A stretch of 64,000 bases of DNA from Thermococcus sp. SY098 (lineage in GTDB: Archaea > Methanobacteriota_B > Thermococci > Thermococcales > Thermococcaceae): the NCBI RefSeq assembly GCF_035621495.1, contig NZ_CP141821.1, positions 304,760 through 368,759 of the forward strand. Reading direction: 5' to 3'. Each line of letters begins with the position of its first letter. The first letter of the stretch is position 1. Both the position numbers and the translations under genes were made by a program. Shown piece after piece: positions 46,212-55,376 of this stretch. Below the pieces are notes generated by a model that searched no databases, had not been told where the DNA came from, and worked only from the letters and a program-made list of their open reading frames with translations.

Positions 46212-47153
46212 ATGAGGAGCAAAGCAGCAATAGTGCTGGCAATTGCACTCGTGATTCTACCTTTCATAAGCGGGCAGTACTCCGTCGAGTCTCTAAGCCT
46301 TACAGTCTATTCCGACGGGTACGTTAAGGTATCTGAGGTCATTATCCCAGAAAACTACACGGTCAGCTTTTCCATATCACTTCTCGCCACCAACGTTGAA
46401 GGGCTGACCGTTATCGATGAGAATGGGAATCCTCTACCGTACAAAATGAACGGTTCCATTCTTACCGTATACTTCGAAAACGCCATCCCAATTAAAATAA
46501 CTTATTATACTCCCGATCTTACATCAAAGAAAGGGGCGATATGGAGTGTCCATTTCAGTTCAACCATCCCCGTTAAAATCACGTTTCCGGATAACGCTGT
46601 TATAGTTGACCTTACGGATATACCTCTCGAGATAAATGGGAACTCGATTCTCATGCCCCCCGGGAATCAGACGGTTTCCTATGTTCTTGAATACAGACCA
46701 GTAGGAACTGAGGCTCCAGCGGCACCAACATCGGGAACAACCACTGAATCCTTCAACTCAACGGCACCATCAAGCTCAGGCTCTTCATCTCAGAGTTCAA
46801 GCACTTCCAGCCAAGGCTCCATGAACTGGACGATGGTTGGTATATTGACCCTCCTTGCCCTTGCCGCCGGCGGGGGCCTTGTCTACATGAGGCGCGGGGG
46901 AGAAGAAAAAGCCATCGGCATCAGCAGGGAGGACTTTGAGAGACGTCTCAGGGAGTACGAACTGACGAAGGACGAGGAAAAAGCCCTGCTCTATCTGTTT
47001 GACAGGGGCGGGAAAGCCAAGCAAGCTGAAGTCAGGGAGATGCTTGGGATTCCTAAGACGACCGCCTGGAGGATGTTCCAGCGCCTTGAGAAGCAGGGAC
47101 TGGTGAGGGTCTACAAGAAGAAGAGAGAAAACTGGGTGGAGCTAAGGCTTTAA
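46212..47153 (+). CDS. Membrane-anchored winged-helix regulator with ectodomain, locus 2
   Basis: 313 residues, homologous along its whole length to the locus 1 regulator. Signal peptide (1-~21, ending ISG), beta-rich ectodomain with YSDGYVKVSEVIIPENY, VIDENGNPLPY, YYTPDLTSKKG and LMPPGNQTVSYVLEY. A Ser/Thr-rich stalk absent from locus 1 (~168-205) is followed by one membrane helix (~207-230) and the winged helix (EEKALLYLFDRGGKAKQAEV, GIPKTTAWRMFQRLEKQGLV, KRENWVELRL). GGAGGTGCCGAG precedes ATG 46212. It lies 77 bases after the helical gene and overlaps the convergent metG stop by 4 bases. Confidence 0.86.
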   Translation: MRSKAAIVLAIALVILPFISGQYSVESLSLTVYSDGYVKVSEVIIPENYTVSFSISLLATNVEGLTVIDENGNPLPYKMNGSILTVYFENAIPIKITYYTPDLTSKKGAIWSVHFSSTIPVKITFPDNAVIVDLTDIPLEINGNSILMPPGNQTVSYVLEYRPVGTEAPAAPTSGTTTESFNSTAPSSSGSSSQSSSTSSQGSMNWTMVGILTLLALAAGGGLVYMRRGGEEKAIGISREDFERRLREYELTKDEEKALLYLFDRGGKAKQAEVREMLGIPKTTAWRMFQRLEKQGLVRVYKKKRENWVELRL

Positions 47154-49345
47154 CGAACTCTTGCTCCCAATTTTACTTCTTTATCTGGCATGAGTAGAGC
47201 CACGTTCTCACCGTCATCTGCCGCGAGGAGCATTCCCTGACTTTCTACGCCACGGAGTTTCTTCGGCTCGAGATTTGCAATGACGACAACATATCTATTG
47301 AGCAGCTCCTCTTTGCTGTAGTACTTCTTAAGCCCAGCAACAAGCTGTCTAACCTCTTCGCCAAGGTCAACTTTAAGGACATAGAGCTTGTCCGCGTTTG
47401 GATGGTCTTTGACCTCAACAACCTTCCCAATCCTTAACTCAAGCTTAGCAAAATCATCGAACTTTATATATTCCATCTTTCCGCCCCCCATTCTTTCTTT
47501 CTTCTCAAGTTTTTTTCCATAGATGCTCTTAAGTATTGCCATTGCCTCTTCCCTTCTCTTCTCTCCAAAGTTCTCAAGGGTTACCCTTACAACATCCTCC
47601 ATCTTGTAGTATTTTTCAAGGAGAAGCTTTGCACTCTCCGGATTTCCCCTGGCGATGTGCTTGACTATAAATAGTATGATGTCCTCATCAGTGACCTTCC
47701 TGAAGAGTATCTCAGCTTTTCTGACCTTATGTCCTGCCGGAATTTCGGTGAACTTCCACTTTTTAAGCTCGTCAAGATTTAAGAGGTGCCATATTTTTTC
47801 GCCTGCATCTGGGAGGAAGGGTTCAATTATGATTCCCAGAGCTTTGACGATCTGGAGCGAAACATTAACTGTCGTTGCCGTTCTCAGCTTATCAGTCTTT
47901 GCGGTCTTCCAGGGTTGCTGGTAATCGAAGTAGCGATTTCCAAAGGCAGCAAGCGCCATTGCTCTTTTCAGTGCGTCTTTGAAGCGGTATTTTGCTATTA
48001 GCTCCCCAACTTCCTCAAAGGCTTTCTCAATTTCCTCAAACGCTTGTCTATCCAATTCATCAGGTTCTCCCCTCTCAGGGACTTTTCCATCGAAATATCT
48101 GTTAACGAAGGTTAGAGCTCTATGGACAAAGTTTCCAAGTATGTTGACCAGCTCCTCGTTTATCTTGGCTTTGAAGTCCTTGAAATTAAAATCGGAATCC
48201 CTTGTTTCGGGCATTATTGCTGTTAGATAATAGCGGAGATAGTCAGCGGGGAATTCATCCAAGAATTCGTGAACCCAAATAGCCCAGTTTCTGCTGGTTG
48301 AGAACTTCTTGCCTTCTAAGTTGAGATATTCATTGGCCGGAATGTCATAGGGCAACAGCCACTTAAATTCTCCATTTTTATCTTTAAACTTCCCATAACT
48401 CATTAAGAAAGCTGGCCAGAAAATTGCGTGGAATGGTATGTTATCCTTTCCAATGAAGTGAATTATTCTTGTCTCTTCTCCATCATAGTTTGCCAGCCAG
48501 TACTTTTTCCATTCTTCTTCCTTACCTATGCGCTTGAAGTATTCAATCGTTATTGATATGTATCCTATTGGTGCCTCAAACCAGACATAGAGGACCTTGC
48601 CTTTCATGTCTTCAGTTTCAAGTGGCACTGGAATTCCCCAGTCTAAATCCCGGGTTATAGCCCTCTCTTCAAGTCCCTCTTTTATCCATCCAAGAACGGT
48701 GTTTCTAACATTGGGCTTCCAGTGTCCGTTACCCTCAATCCACTTTCTAAGCTTTTCCTGGAAGTCCTGCATTTTAATATAATAATGAGCAGAATCTTTG
48801 AAGGTTATGGGATTTCCACATATATTGCATCTTGGGTTTATCAAAATTTCAGGGGTAAGGGGTCTACCGCAAACTTCACACTGGTCTCCTCTCTGCTCCT
48901 CAGCTCCACAGTAGGGACAGGTTCCGATTACATATCTGTCCGGAAGAAACATCTTATCGTGCTCACAGTAAGCCTGCTTTGTTACCTTCTTTACAAGGTG
49001 TCCGTTCTTAAGGGCTCTTAGGAAGAAATCCTGACTGACCTTATAGTGAACTGGCAGCTCTGTTCTTCCGAAATAATCAAAGCTTATCTTAGCTCTTTCA
49101 AAAGTGGTCTTTATATGTTCATAGTAGTAGTCGACAATTTCCCTTGGGCTCTTGCCTTCTTTCAATGCCCTGAATGTTATCGGTGTTCCATGCTCATCAG
49201 TCCCACATATGTAAATAACATCTTCTCCCTTCAATCTGAGATATCGGACAAAAATATCAGCCGGCAGATATGCTCCAGCTAAATGTCCTGCATGGATGGG
49301 GCCATTAGCGTAAGGCAGGGCCGATGTTACCATATACCTTGTCAT
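47150..49345 (-). CDS. metG: Methionyl-tRNA synthetase with C-terminal tRNA-binding domain
   Basis: 731 residues. Class I motifs GPIHAGHLAGAYLPADI (HIGH-type) and KFSTSRNW (KMSKS-type). Zinc cysteines are CPYCGAEEQRGDQCEVCG and CNICG. After the helical anticodon domain comes an EMAP II/Trbp111-like domain (~620-731, FDDFAKLELRIGKVVEVKDH, KLYVLKVDLG) fused to the enzyme. GAGGTGATAACG precedes ATG 49345. TATA-like CTTATAAAGCC near 49380. Confidence 0.96.
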   Translation of the reverse strand: MTRYMVTSALPYANGPIHAGHLAGAYLPADIFVRYLRLKGEDVIYICGTDEHGTPITFRALKEGKSPREIVDYYYEHIKTTFERAKISFDYFGRTELPVHYKVSQDFFLRALKNGHLVKKVTKQAYCEHDKMFLPDRYVIGTCPYCGAEEQRGDQCEVCGRPLTPEILINPRCNICGNPITFKDSAHYYIKMQDFQEKLRKWIEGNGHWKPNVRNTVLGWIKEGLEERAITRDLDWGIPVPLETEDMKGKVLYVWFEAPIGYISITIEYFKRIGKEEEWKKYWLANYDGEETRIIHFIGKDNIPFHAIFWPAFLMSYGKFKDKNGEFKWLLPYDIPANEYLNLEGKKFSTSRNWAIWVHEFLDEFPADYLRYYLTAIMPETRDSDFNFKDFKAKINEELVNILGNFVHRALTFVNRYFDGKVPERGEPDELDRQAFEEIEKAFEEVGELIAKYRFKDALKRAMALAAFGNRYFDYQQPWKTAKTDKLRTATTVNVSLQIVKALGIIIEPFLPDAGEKIWHLLNLDELKKWKFTEIPAGHKVRKAEILFRKVTDEDIILFIVKHIARGNPESAKLLLEKYYKMEDVVRVTLENFGEKRREEAMAILKSIYGKKLEKKERMGGGKMEYIKFDDFAKLELRIGKVVEVKDHPNADKLYVLKVDLGEEVRQLVAGLKKYYSKEELLNRYVVVIANLEPKKLRGVESQGMLLAADDGENVALLMPDKEVKLGARVR

Positions 49346-49418
49346 CGTTATCACCTCGAAAAACTAATGTTATTGGCTTTATAAGTGCTGTGAAATTTAA
49401 ACATTACGGTGGGTTATT

Positions 49419-49473
49419 TTCGGTAAATGGAAATATGCTTAGTTGTGCATAAACAAGTGTTACCTTCACCGAA
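49419..49473. repeat. Nested inverted repeats between metG and the QueD-family gene
   Basis: TTCGGT (49419-49424) pairs with ACCGAA (49468-49473), and TATGC (49434-49438) pairs with GCATA (49447-49451). GGTAA (49422-49426) can alternatively pair with TTACC (49460-49464). It lies upstream of the likely promoters of both divergent genes, so it may be a regulatory site or a small RNA instead of a leader structure. I see no sRNA boxes. Confidence 0.3.
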
Positions 49474-49513
49474 CATTATTTAACATGAAAGCAGAAGGTT
49501 TCTTGGTGGTTTC

Positions 49514-49861
49514 ATGAAAGCTCGGATAAGAGAAAGATTCAAATTTGATGCAGCTCATGCTGTTGTTATTAATGGAGAGCCAGAGGAGATTCACGGTCAC
49601 ACTTTCAGGCTTGAAGTGGTTGTAGAGGGGGAGCTCAGAAAAGGGTATATAATTGATTTCCTGGAGCTCAGAAAGATTGTTGAGGGTGTCATAGCTAATT
49701 TGAGGCATAAAAACCTCAATAAGTTTTTTGAGAATCCCACAACTGAAAACATAGCACTGTGGATTGCCCAGAAGGTTGAGAAAAAATTGCCTCCAACCAT
49801 TAAGCTCCAGAAAATTATACTTTGGGAAGGAGATGAAAACGGAGTTGAGTTTGAATTTTAA
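49514..49861 (+). CDS. 6-pyruvoyltetrahydropterin synthase/QueD family protein
   Basis: 115 residues, T-fold. The zinc histidines are in FDAAHAV and EIHGHTFRL. The base-binding Glu lies near ILWEGDENG. The catalytic Cys usual in PTPS and QueD (Cys-x3-His-Gly-His) is replaced: the local sequence is GEPEEIHGH, with Glu residues near that point, as in PTPS-III-like members. A role in archaeosine/7-deazaguanine or folate-like pterin synthesis is possible; the variant active site leaves it open. GGTGGTTTC precedes ATG 49514. Confidence 0.82.
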   Translation: MKARIRERFKFDAAHAVVINGEPEEIHGHTFRLEVVVEGELRKGYIIDFLELRKIVEGVIANLRHKNLNKFFENPTTENIALWIAQKVEKKLPPTIKLQKIILWEGDENGVEFEF

Positions 49862-51075
49862 TCGTTCACCAGTGCATCTCTAAACCTAATATAATAGATG
49901 AGCACCACCAAAAACATTAGGCACCAGATTCCAAAGGCAACCTTCCATGCCGGATAGATGTCAAGCAGGGGTCCGATGACCATTAAACCCAAGGGAGTCG
50001 AGATATTCACCAACATCCCAAGAGCAGAAAATACTCTCCCCCTGAGTTCACTTGGCACTGCCCTCTGGATCTTTGCCTGCAGGGGGGTGCTGATTATTGC
50101 ACTGCTGAAGCCCCAGAGAAGATTTATTGCAAGCAGGGATATGAAGATAATACCTGTGGAGAGCTTTGCAGGAGGGGAAATTAGAATGATGAAGGCAAAC
50201 ATTACAGCACCATTGAAAAAGAGAGATTTAAAGAACAATCTCCCAGCTCTTCTTCCAAGCCTTGCTGCAACTAAGATGTTGCCCAAAAGCATGCCGACCA
50301 TGAGTGCAGACTGGAGAACTCCAAACTGCTGACTTGACAGCTTTAATATCACCCTGTAAACATACGGTTCCAGTACAGAGCCAAATGGCTGACCCAAGGC
50401 ATTCATAAACAGGGCGAAGCTTATCAAAACCATAAGGTATCGGCTTGATCTTAGAAATGAAAGCCCCTCCCTGATATCTGCTATGATTTCACCGAAACTC
50501 TCTATTTCCCTTGTCTTCCATTCATACCGTATGAAGATTTCAAAGAGACCTGAACCAAAAAAGCTGAGAGCATTTATCGTAAATGCAAGCTTTATTCCCC
50601 CAACTGCATATATCAACCCACCGAGGGCGGGCCCAATGAGGCGGGCAACTATTGAAAAAGAACTAACTATCGAGTTTGCACGCTCAAGTTTGTCAGATTC
50701 AACCAGATCGGGAAACATGGCACTTGTAGAGGCTCCAAAAAATGTGCTCATTATTGCAAGAACAATCTGCAGGATGAGGAGCTGATATATCTCAAGGAGG
50801 TTGAGAAAAACAACTCCAAAAAGGAGGACTCCCCTAAGCAAATCAAAACCAACCATCAGGGCTTTTCTGTTGTATCTATCTCCCACAACACCAGCAAAAG
50901 GCATAAATACCAGAGAGGGTAGGATATCAGCCAGAACAAAAATGCTCATCATACTTCCGCTTTTGGTTTTGTCAAGAATATACAGGGGGAGAGCAACTTC
51001 GTGAACTGCCCATCCTATCTGAGACACAAATCTTCCAACTGCGAAGAGCCAGAAGTTTTTTCCTAACCCTGTCAT
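49858..51075 (-). CDS. Major facilitator superfamily transporter
   Basis: 405 residues, twelve hydrophobic helices. The MFS loop 2-3 motif is seen as GVVGDRYNRKALMVG, and the mid-protein equivalent as ARLGRRAGRLFFKS. PSELRGRVFSALGMLVNISTPLG is typical of the MFS_3/enterobactin-exporter-like group, commonly efflux pumps. Substrate unknown. Convergent with the QueD-family gene (4-base overlap). Divergent from the AEC transporter. Confidence 0.87.
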   Translation of the reverse strand: MTGLGKNFWLFAVGRFVSQIGWAVHEVALPLYILDKTKSGSMMSIFVLADILPSLVFMPFAGVVGDRYNRKALMVGFDLLRGVLLFGVVFLNLLEIYQLLILQIVLAIMSTFFGASTSAMFPDLVESDKLERANSIVSSFSIVARLIGPALGGLIYAVGGIKLAFTINALSFFGSGLFEIFIRYEWKTREIESFGEIIADIREGLSFLRSSRYLMVLISFALFMNALGQPFGSVLEPYVYRVILKLSSQQFGVLQSALMVGMLLGNILVAARLGRRAGRLFFKSLFFNGAVMFAFIILISPPAKLSTGIIFISLLAINLLWGFSSAIISTPLQAKIQRAVPSELRGRVFSALGMLVNISTPLGLMVIGPLLDIYPAWKVAFGIWCLMFLVVLIYYIRFRDALVND

Positions 51076-51232
51076 TTATAGTCCCCCATGTATTCTGTGG
51101 TTTTTATCATCACAGTTTTGTGTAGTATGCTCTTTTGTGGTATGTTTTTTAATACTTATGATCAGTATATAAAAATTTATCGGAAACTTGTATCAAAAAG
51201 ATTTTTAACGTGTGCTCAGGCTGAATTAATTC

Positions 51233-52093
51233 ATGAAAGTCCCAGAAATGCTAATCCTGATTGCCTTTGGTCATCTCATTGGAAAGAGGGTTAGTCTTGC
51301 TAAAGTTGGACGGTTTGCCAGTAAATATCTGCTCGCGTTTTTGATATTCGGGAACATAGCGAGCAAGTCTCTGGACTATCTTCTCAGCATAAAGATTGTG
51401 TTCATATATGCGGTTCTTGTGACCATTATATGCCTGCTTTCATCGTATCTTTATGGACATGTTTTTATCAAAGATCACAAGTGGAGAGGGGCGCTTATTA
51501 TTCTCTCCGTGTATCCGAATTTATCAGCTCTGGGCTTCCCCATAGTGAGCCTTTTTGTAAATGACATAACACCGGCTGTAATTTATGCCTCGATAACATC
51601 AATGACCGTTGTGCCGATTGTAACATTTGTAGCATCTCATTTCTCAAACCATTCTTCCACCTTAAAAGAGAGTCTGAAAGCTTCGGTGCTCTTTCCTCCA
51701 TCAATAGCAACAGTGCTGGGAGTTACAGCAGTTGTGCTCAACATTAAGATACCCTTTTTGAACGTCATAAAAAGAATTGGCTGGCTCACAATTCCCCTTC
51801 TCCTAATTTATTTCGGCTCCAGAATAACGTTGAAGAGATTTACCTTGAAAAGTTTTGCTGAAGTTTTGGTCTTTCGCTCATTAATACCGGCAGTTTTTGT
51901 TGTGACGATACTTCACGGTTATAGTGATGAGGTTTTCTACTCCGTTTTAGTTGAATCAGTAATGCCCCCAGCTATATCTGCAAATGCGATTCTTGCGTAT
52001 TACAACTTAAAAGCCGAAGAGGCCGTGAGTGCGACCTTTGCTCATACCATCTTGACTTTGGCAGTATTTATTGTGTTGAGTATTTTAAGATAA
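51233..52093 (+). CDS. AEC-family (auxin efflux carrier-like) transporter
   Basis: 286 residues, about ten helices. SVYPNLSALGFPIVSLFV corresponds to the conserved N-(x)3-GFP motif of the family and PPAISANAILAYYN to the C-terminal half signature. Substrate unknown; relatives move organic anions. The ATG is preceded by ATTTTTAACG (51200-51209) at leaderless spacing and has no ribosome binding site. Confidence 0.85.
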   Translation: MKVPEMLILIAFGHLIGKRVSLAKVGRFASKYLLAFLIFGNIASKSLDYLLSIKIVFIYAVLVTIICLLSSYLYGHVFIKDHKWRGALIILSVYPNLSALGFPIVSLFVNDITPAVIYASITSMTVVPIVTFVASHFSNHSSTLKESLKASVLFPPSIATVLGVTAVVLNIKIPFLNVIKRIGWLTIPLLLIYFGSRITLKRFTLKSFAEVLVFRSLIPAVFVVTILHGYSDEVFYSVLVESVMPPAISANAILAYYNLKAEEAVSATFAHTILTLAVFIVLSILR

Positions 52094-52110
52094 AAAATAA
52101 CAAAGAAGAA

Positions 52111-53436
52111 TTACTTTCCAGCAATCCTGACATTCTCAAATGCGACCCATGGTGTTATTGCCGTTCCGTGGAATGGAATTACCTTCTGCTCTTTGCTAAT
52201 TGCGTAAATCTGATTGATCAGCTCGTAAACATTGCCGCTCATCATGAAGACCGTTGAACCTTTGACTTCCCCATTCTCAATTAGAAACGCCGGGTTAGCA
52301 ACGACGGCAAAGTTTCCGTTGTCTGGGTTGCTTGAGTGTGCTCCTTGGAAGCCATCAACGAGGTAGCCGTGGTCAATCTCAGCTATCAAGTCGCTTAGAC
52401 TTTCTTTTCCTTTCTCAATGACAATGCTGTGGAATCCTATGCCAATTCCACCTGTTGAGAGGTTCCTTGTTCCGTTTCCAGTGCTTTCTGTCCCATAAAC
52501 CTTAGCCCAGTAGTTGTTCCATATGAAGCCTTTGAAGACACCGTTTTCAATGAGCATGTTCTTTCTCGTTGGAATTCCCTCATCGTCAGCTATAACCGGT
52601 TTTAAGCTGAGCTCATGGAACGGATCGTCATAGATAGTCAAAAGCTCGCTTGCAATTTTTTGCTCAACTTTATTAAGAAGAGGTGTTGTTTCTTTAACTA
52701 CTCTTTCACCGCTAAACGCTGGAAAGAGCGCATAGCTCAGCAGGGAAGCCATGGCCCACGGCCCAACTATCACCTTTGCCTCCTCGGTCTTGCTTTTCTC
52801 AACGTTGTAAGCCCACTTGACTTTTTGGGCAACCTCTTCAACAACTTTCTCAACCTCAAGATCCAAGCCAAGCTTGGCATCAAATTCAAATATACCTGGC
52901 GTTACATTGCCGTTCTTCCTCCCAATGAGCTCAAGGTAAAAGTAAGCTCCCCCTCCTTCTTGGAAGACATCTACGCCGTGAGAATTTACTATTAAGCTCT
53001 CGCTCCACTCTGCCCCTCCTCCGCCACCAGCAACAACAAAGCCCTTGTCTTTCTCTAAGGCAAGCTTGATGGCTTTGGTTGCTAAGTCCACAAAGTAATC
53101 TGGAGAAACCTCCTTGACTTCTTTGCTTATCTTCTTTGGCTCTCTGTATTTGCCGGGCTCCGGAAGTGAAACCCACTTCTCGTCTGGAGCGTTGAGCTTA
53201 GCCATCTTATATGCTTCCTCAATCGCCTTCTTGATTTCCTCTTTATCCTCGCTGTCAATTATGCTTATTCCTATGCGCTTATCTTTTATGCCCCTGATCA
53301 CAGTAATTGTTCTCTGCCTCACGGAGGAAGTTGAAACCTCATTGAGCTCAATGTTAACTCCAACGTCTCTGTTTCTGTAAACGGCAATCTCAAGCTCGTC
53401 AAAAAACCTTTCACCAAAGCGGATGAGCTCTTCCAT
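52111..53436 (-). CDS. TldE/PmbA-family protein
   Basis: 441 residues, partner subunit of the TldD/TldE metalloprotease. It has the family fold (VVAGGGGGAEWSESLIVNSHGVD, SVEQKIASELLTIYDDP, GNGTRNLSTGGIGIGF, GGIGIGFHSIVIEKG) but no HExxxH motif, as expected for TldE. ATG 53436 follows GGGTGATT, which overlaps the tldD stop (53442), so translation is coupled. The complex cleaves small unfolded peptides in bacteria; the archaeal substrate is unknown. Confidence 0.9.
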   Translation of the reverse strand: MEELIRFGERFFDELEIAVYRNRDVGVNIELNEVSTSSVRQRTITVIRGIKDKRIGISIIDSEDKEEIKKAIEEAYKMAKLNAPDEKWVSLPEPGKYREPKKISKEVKEVSPDYFVDLATKAIKLALEKDKGFVVAGGGGGAEWSESLIVNSHGVDVFQEGGGAYFYLELIGRKNGNVTPGIFEFDAKLGLDLEVEKVVEEVAQKVKWAYNVEKSKTEEAKVIVGPWAMASLLSYALFPAFSGERVVKETTPLLNKVEQKIASELLTIYDDPFHELSLKPVIADDEGIPTRKNMLIENGVFKGFIWNNYWAKVYGTESTGNGTRNLSTGGIGIGFHSIVIEKGKESLSDLIAEIDHGYLVDGFQGAHSSNPDNGNFAVVANPAFLIENGEVKGSTVFMMSGNVYELINQIYAISKEQKVIPFHGTAITPWVAFENVRIAGK

Positions 53437-53441
53437 TTCAA

Positions 53442-54812
53442 TCACCCGATGATTATTCCCCCATCAAATCTCATGTGAGGTCCTCCGGAACTAACAAATG
53501 CCGTCTGCCCCTTTCCGCAGAAGCCCGTCTCAATTCCGAAGTCCTTTCCCACAGCAGTTATCTTCTTCAAAGCTTCAATTGCAATTCCGCTGATGGAAGT
53601 GTCTCTTATCGGCTTAGTAATTTCACCGTTCTCAATCATATACCCCTCTTGCACACCAACTTGGAATGCCGAGTTGAGCTGAGCTTGACCTCCTCTGAAG
53701 TCAACGACATAATAGCCGAACTTAATATCTTCAATCATCTCCTCAAAGCTCCAGTCGCCGGGCTCAAACACTGTGTTGCGCATTCTGATAATTGGTGGGA
53801 AAGTGTAGTCTTGAGCTCTCGCATGTCCGTTTGGCTCAATTCCCCACTTGTGGGCGTATTCCCTGTTGACCATGAGTTCTTTCAGAATTCCGTTCTCAAT
53901 GATGTGAATGTCTTTAACGGGAACGCCCTCATCATCATATTTGTCGTTTCCAAAGCCGCCATCGACGATTCTCTCGCTCATCGTAACGAACTCAGGTGCA
54001 ATCTGCTTACCCATGAGGTCTTTAAACGGTGAGTTAATTGTAAGATCAGCCTCAGCTAAATGCCCCAAAGCCTCGTGGGCAATGATTCCAACTATAATTG
54101 GTCCAGCAACAATCGGGAATTCTCCTCTCTTAGGTGCAACGCCATTGAGCTGAGCGTGTAGCTTCTTCAGAACTCTCTGAGCAACAACTTCATTGGTTTC
54201 CTTTGTCTCAAATATCTCCCAGCCGTAATCCACCTGCCCTATTGAGTCCCTGCTTGCAGCTAACTTATCCCCTTCCTTTCCCGTTGCCCAGATGTACTGG
54301 ACGAGATAGTTGACGTCCCACCTTATATTTGCCCCTTCATTTGTGAGGAGGATTTTTTCACCACTTGCATCTTCATAGCGAATCATTGTGGACTTGACGA
54401 CTTTATCCTCCTTAAGGAGTTTTTCAAGCTCTTTGAGATGCCCAATTTTGTCATCAATGTTAACCTCAACGGGTTTAATCTTCATCTTGCTCTTTACAAC
54501 ATCTTCAACGGGCTTTATCTCAGCAAGCTGAATCTTTTCTCTCTTTGCTTTTGCTCCAGCTTTTGCTAACTTGTATGCCTCTTCAATTGCTTTTTCTAAG
54601 TTCTCCAAGCGGTTGGTTGAAGAAAATCCCCAAGCTCCATCTGCAAGAACTCTTATTGCAACTCCTCTTTGAACTTTGTTTGTGAATGTTACAAAAGTTC
54701 CGTCTTTAAGCTCAAGATTAGTCTTTTTGAGGTTCTCATAGCGCAGCTCTATGTATTCTGCTTTTAAATTGTTCATAGCCCATTCAAGGGCTTTTTCGAG
54801 AACATCTTGCAT
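53442..54812 (-). CDS. TldD-family metalloprotease
   Basis: 456 residues. The zinc site is GIIAHEALGHLAEAD (HExxxH). It also carries RDSIGQVDYGWEIFETKETN, GGFGNDKYDDEGVP, RMRNTVFEPGDWSFEEMI and the C-terminal GFCGKGQTAFVSSGGPH, the metal Cys region. First gene of tldD-tldE. GAGGTGGTCGAT precedes ATG 54812; a TATA-like CCTTTTATATGG lies near 54862. Full length. Confidence 0.93.
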   Translation of the reverse strand: MQDVLEKALEWAMNNLKAEYIELRYENLKKTNLELKDGTFVTFTNKVQRGVAIRVLADGAWGFSSTNRLENLEKAIEEAYKLAKAGAKAKREKIQLAEIKPVEDVVKSKMKIKPVEVNIDDKIGHLKELEKLLKEDKVVKSTMIRYEDASGEKILLTNEGANIRWDVNYLVQYIWATGKEGDKLAASRDSIGQVDYGWEIFETKETNEVVAQRVLKKLHAQLNGVAPKRGEFPIVAGPIIVGIIAHEALGHLAEADLTINSPFKDLMGKQIAPEFVTMSERIVDGGFGNDKYDDEGVPVKDIHIIENGILKELMVNREYAHKWGIEPNGHARAQDYTFPPIIRMRNTVFEPGDWSFEEMIEDIKFGYYVVDFRGGQAQLNSAFQVGVQEGYMIENGEITKPIRDTSISGIAIEALKKITAVGKDFGIETGFCGKGQTAFVSSGGPHMRFDGGIIIG

Positions 54813-54954
54813 ATCGACCACCTCAAATTTATCCCCGGAGTAATTTACATTACCACCATATAAAAGGATTTTGCGCGGATTTGAACACTTAAATATGCAT
54901 CTGAAGGAAGTCTTTTTAGGAGGGTAAAATTAGATTACAGTGGGGGTGGAGGAA

Positions 54955-55296
54955 ATGAAAGCAGAAATTAAGGAGTTCATTGACAGGGGAACTTATAAAA
55001 AAGCCCCATTGTTTGAAGGTGAGCTTCCTGAAGGGAGTTACGCTCAAATAGTTGAGATTAAACCAAAGCAGACTGTTCCAAAACACTATCATGAAAGACA
55101 GTATGAGCTGTTTTACATAATTAGCGGACAAGCAAAGCTCGGCATTGGAGAGAGGGAATATGACGCAAAACCAGGGGACATATTTTTGGTTAAGCCCAAG
55201 ACTGTTCATTGGGTTGTCAATAAAAAGGAAGAGCCATTCAGGCTTTTTGTGGTTAAGCTGAACTACTTTGGAGATGATAGCGTTTGGCTTGAGTGA
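54955..55296 (+). CDS. Small cupin-fold protein
   Basis: 113 residues, single cupin domain. Motif 1 is PKHYHERQYELFYIISGQAKL with the two His and Glu metal ligands, motif 2 is KPGDIFLVKPKTVHWVVN with the third His. A sugar- or small-ligand-binding or isomerase role is possible; the sequence does not decide. ATG 54955 follows GGGGGTGGAGGAA; a TATA-like ACTTAAATATGC lies near 54890. Confidence 0.85.
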   Translation: MKAEIKEFIDRGTYKKAPLFEGELPEGSYAQIVEIKPKQTVPKHYHERQYELFYIISGQAKLGIGEREYDAKPGDIFLVKPKTVHWVVNKKEEPFRLFVVKLNYFGDDSVWLE

Positions 55297-55376
55297 TTTG
55301 CCCTTACGCTTTTGTAATTTTTCTGCTTATGATACTACGCATTCTTTCTGTAGCTTCTTTTGGGAAGATTGTCCTA

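Noticed and set aside
51076..51232. Possible C/D sRNA (GTGATGA on the minus strand near 51106)
   Set aside because: No CTGA D or D' box follows within a usable distance.
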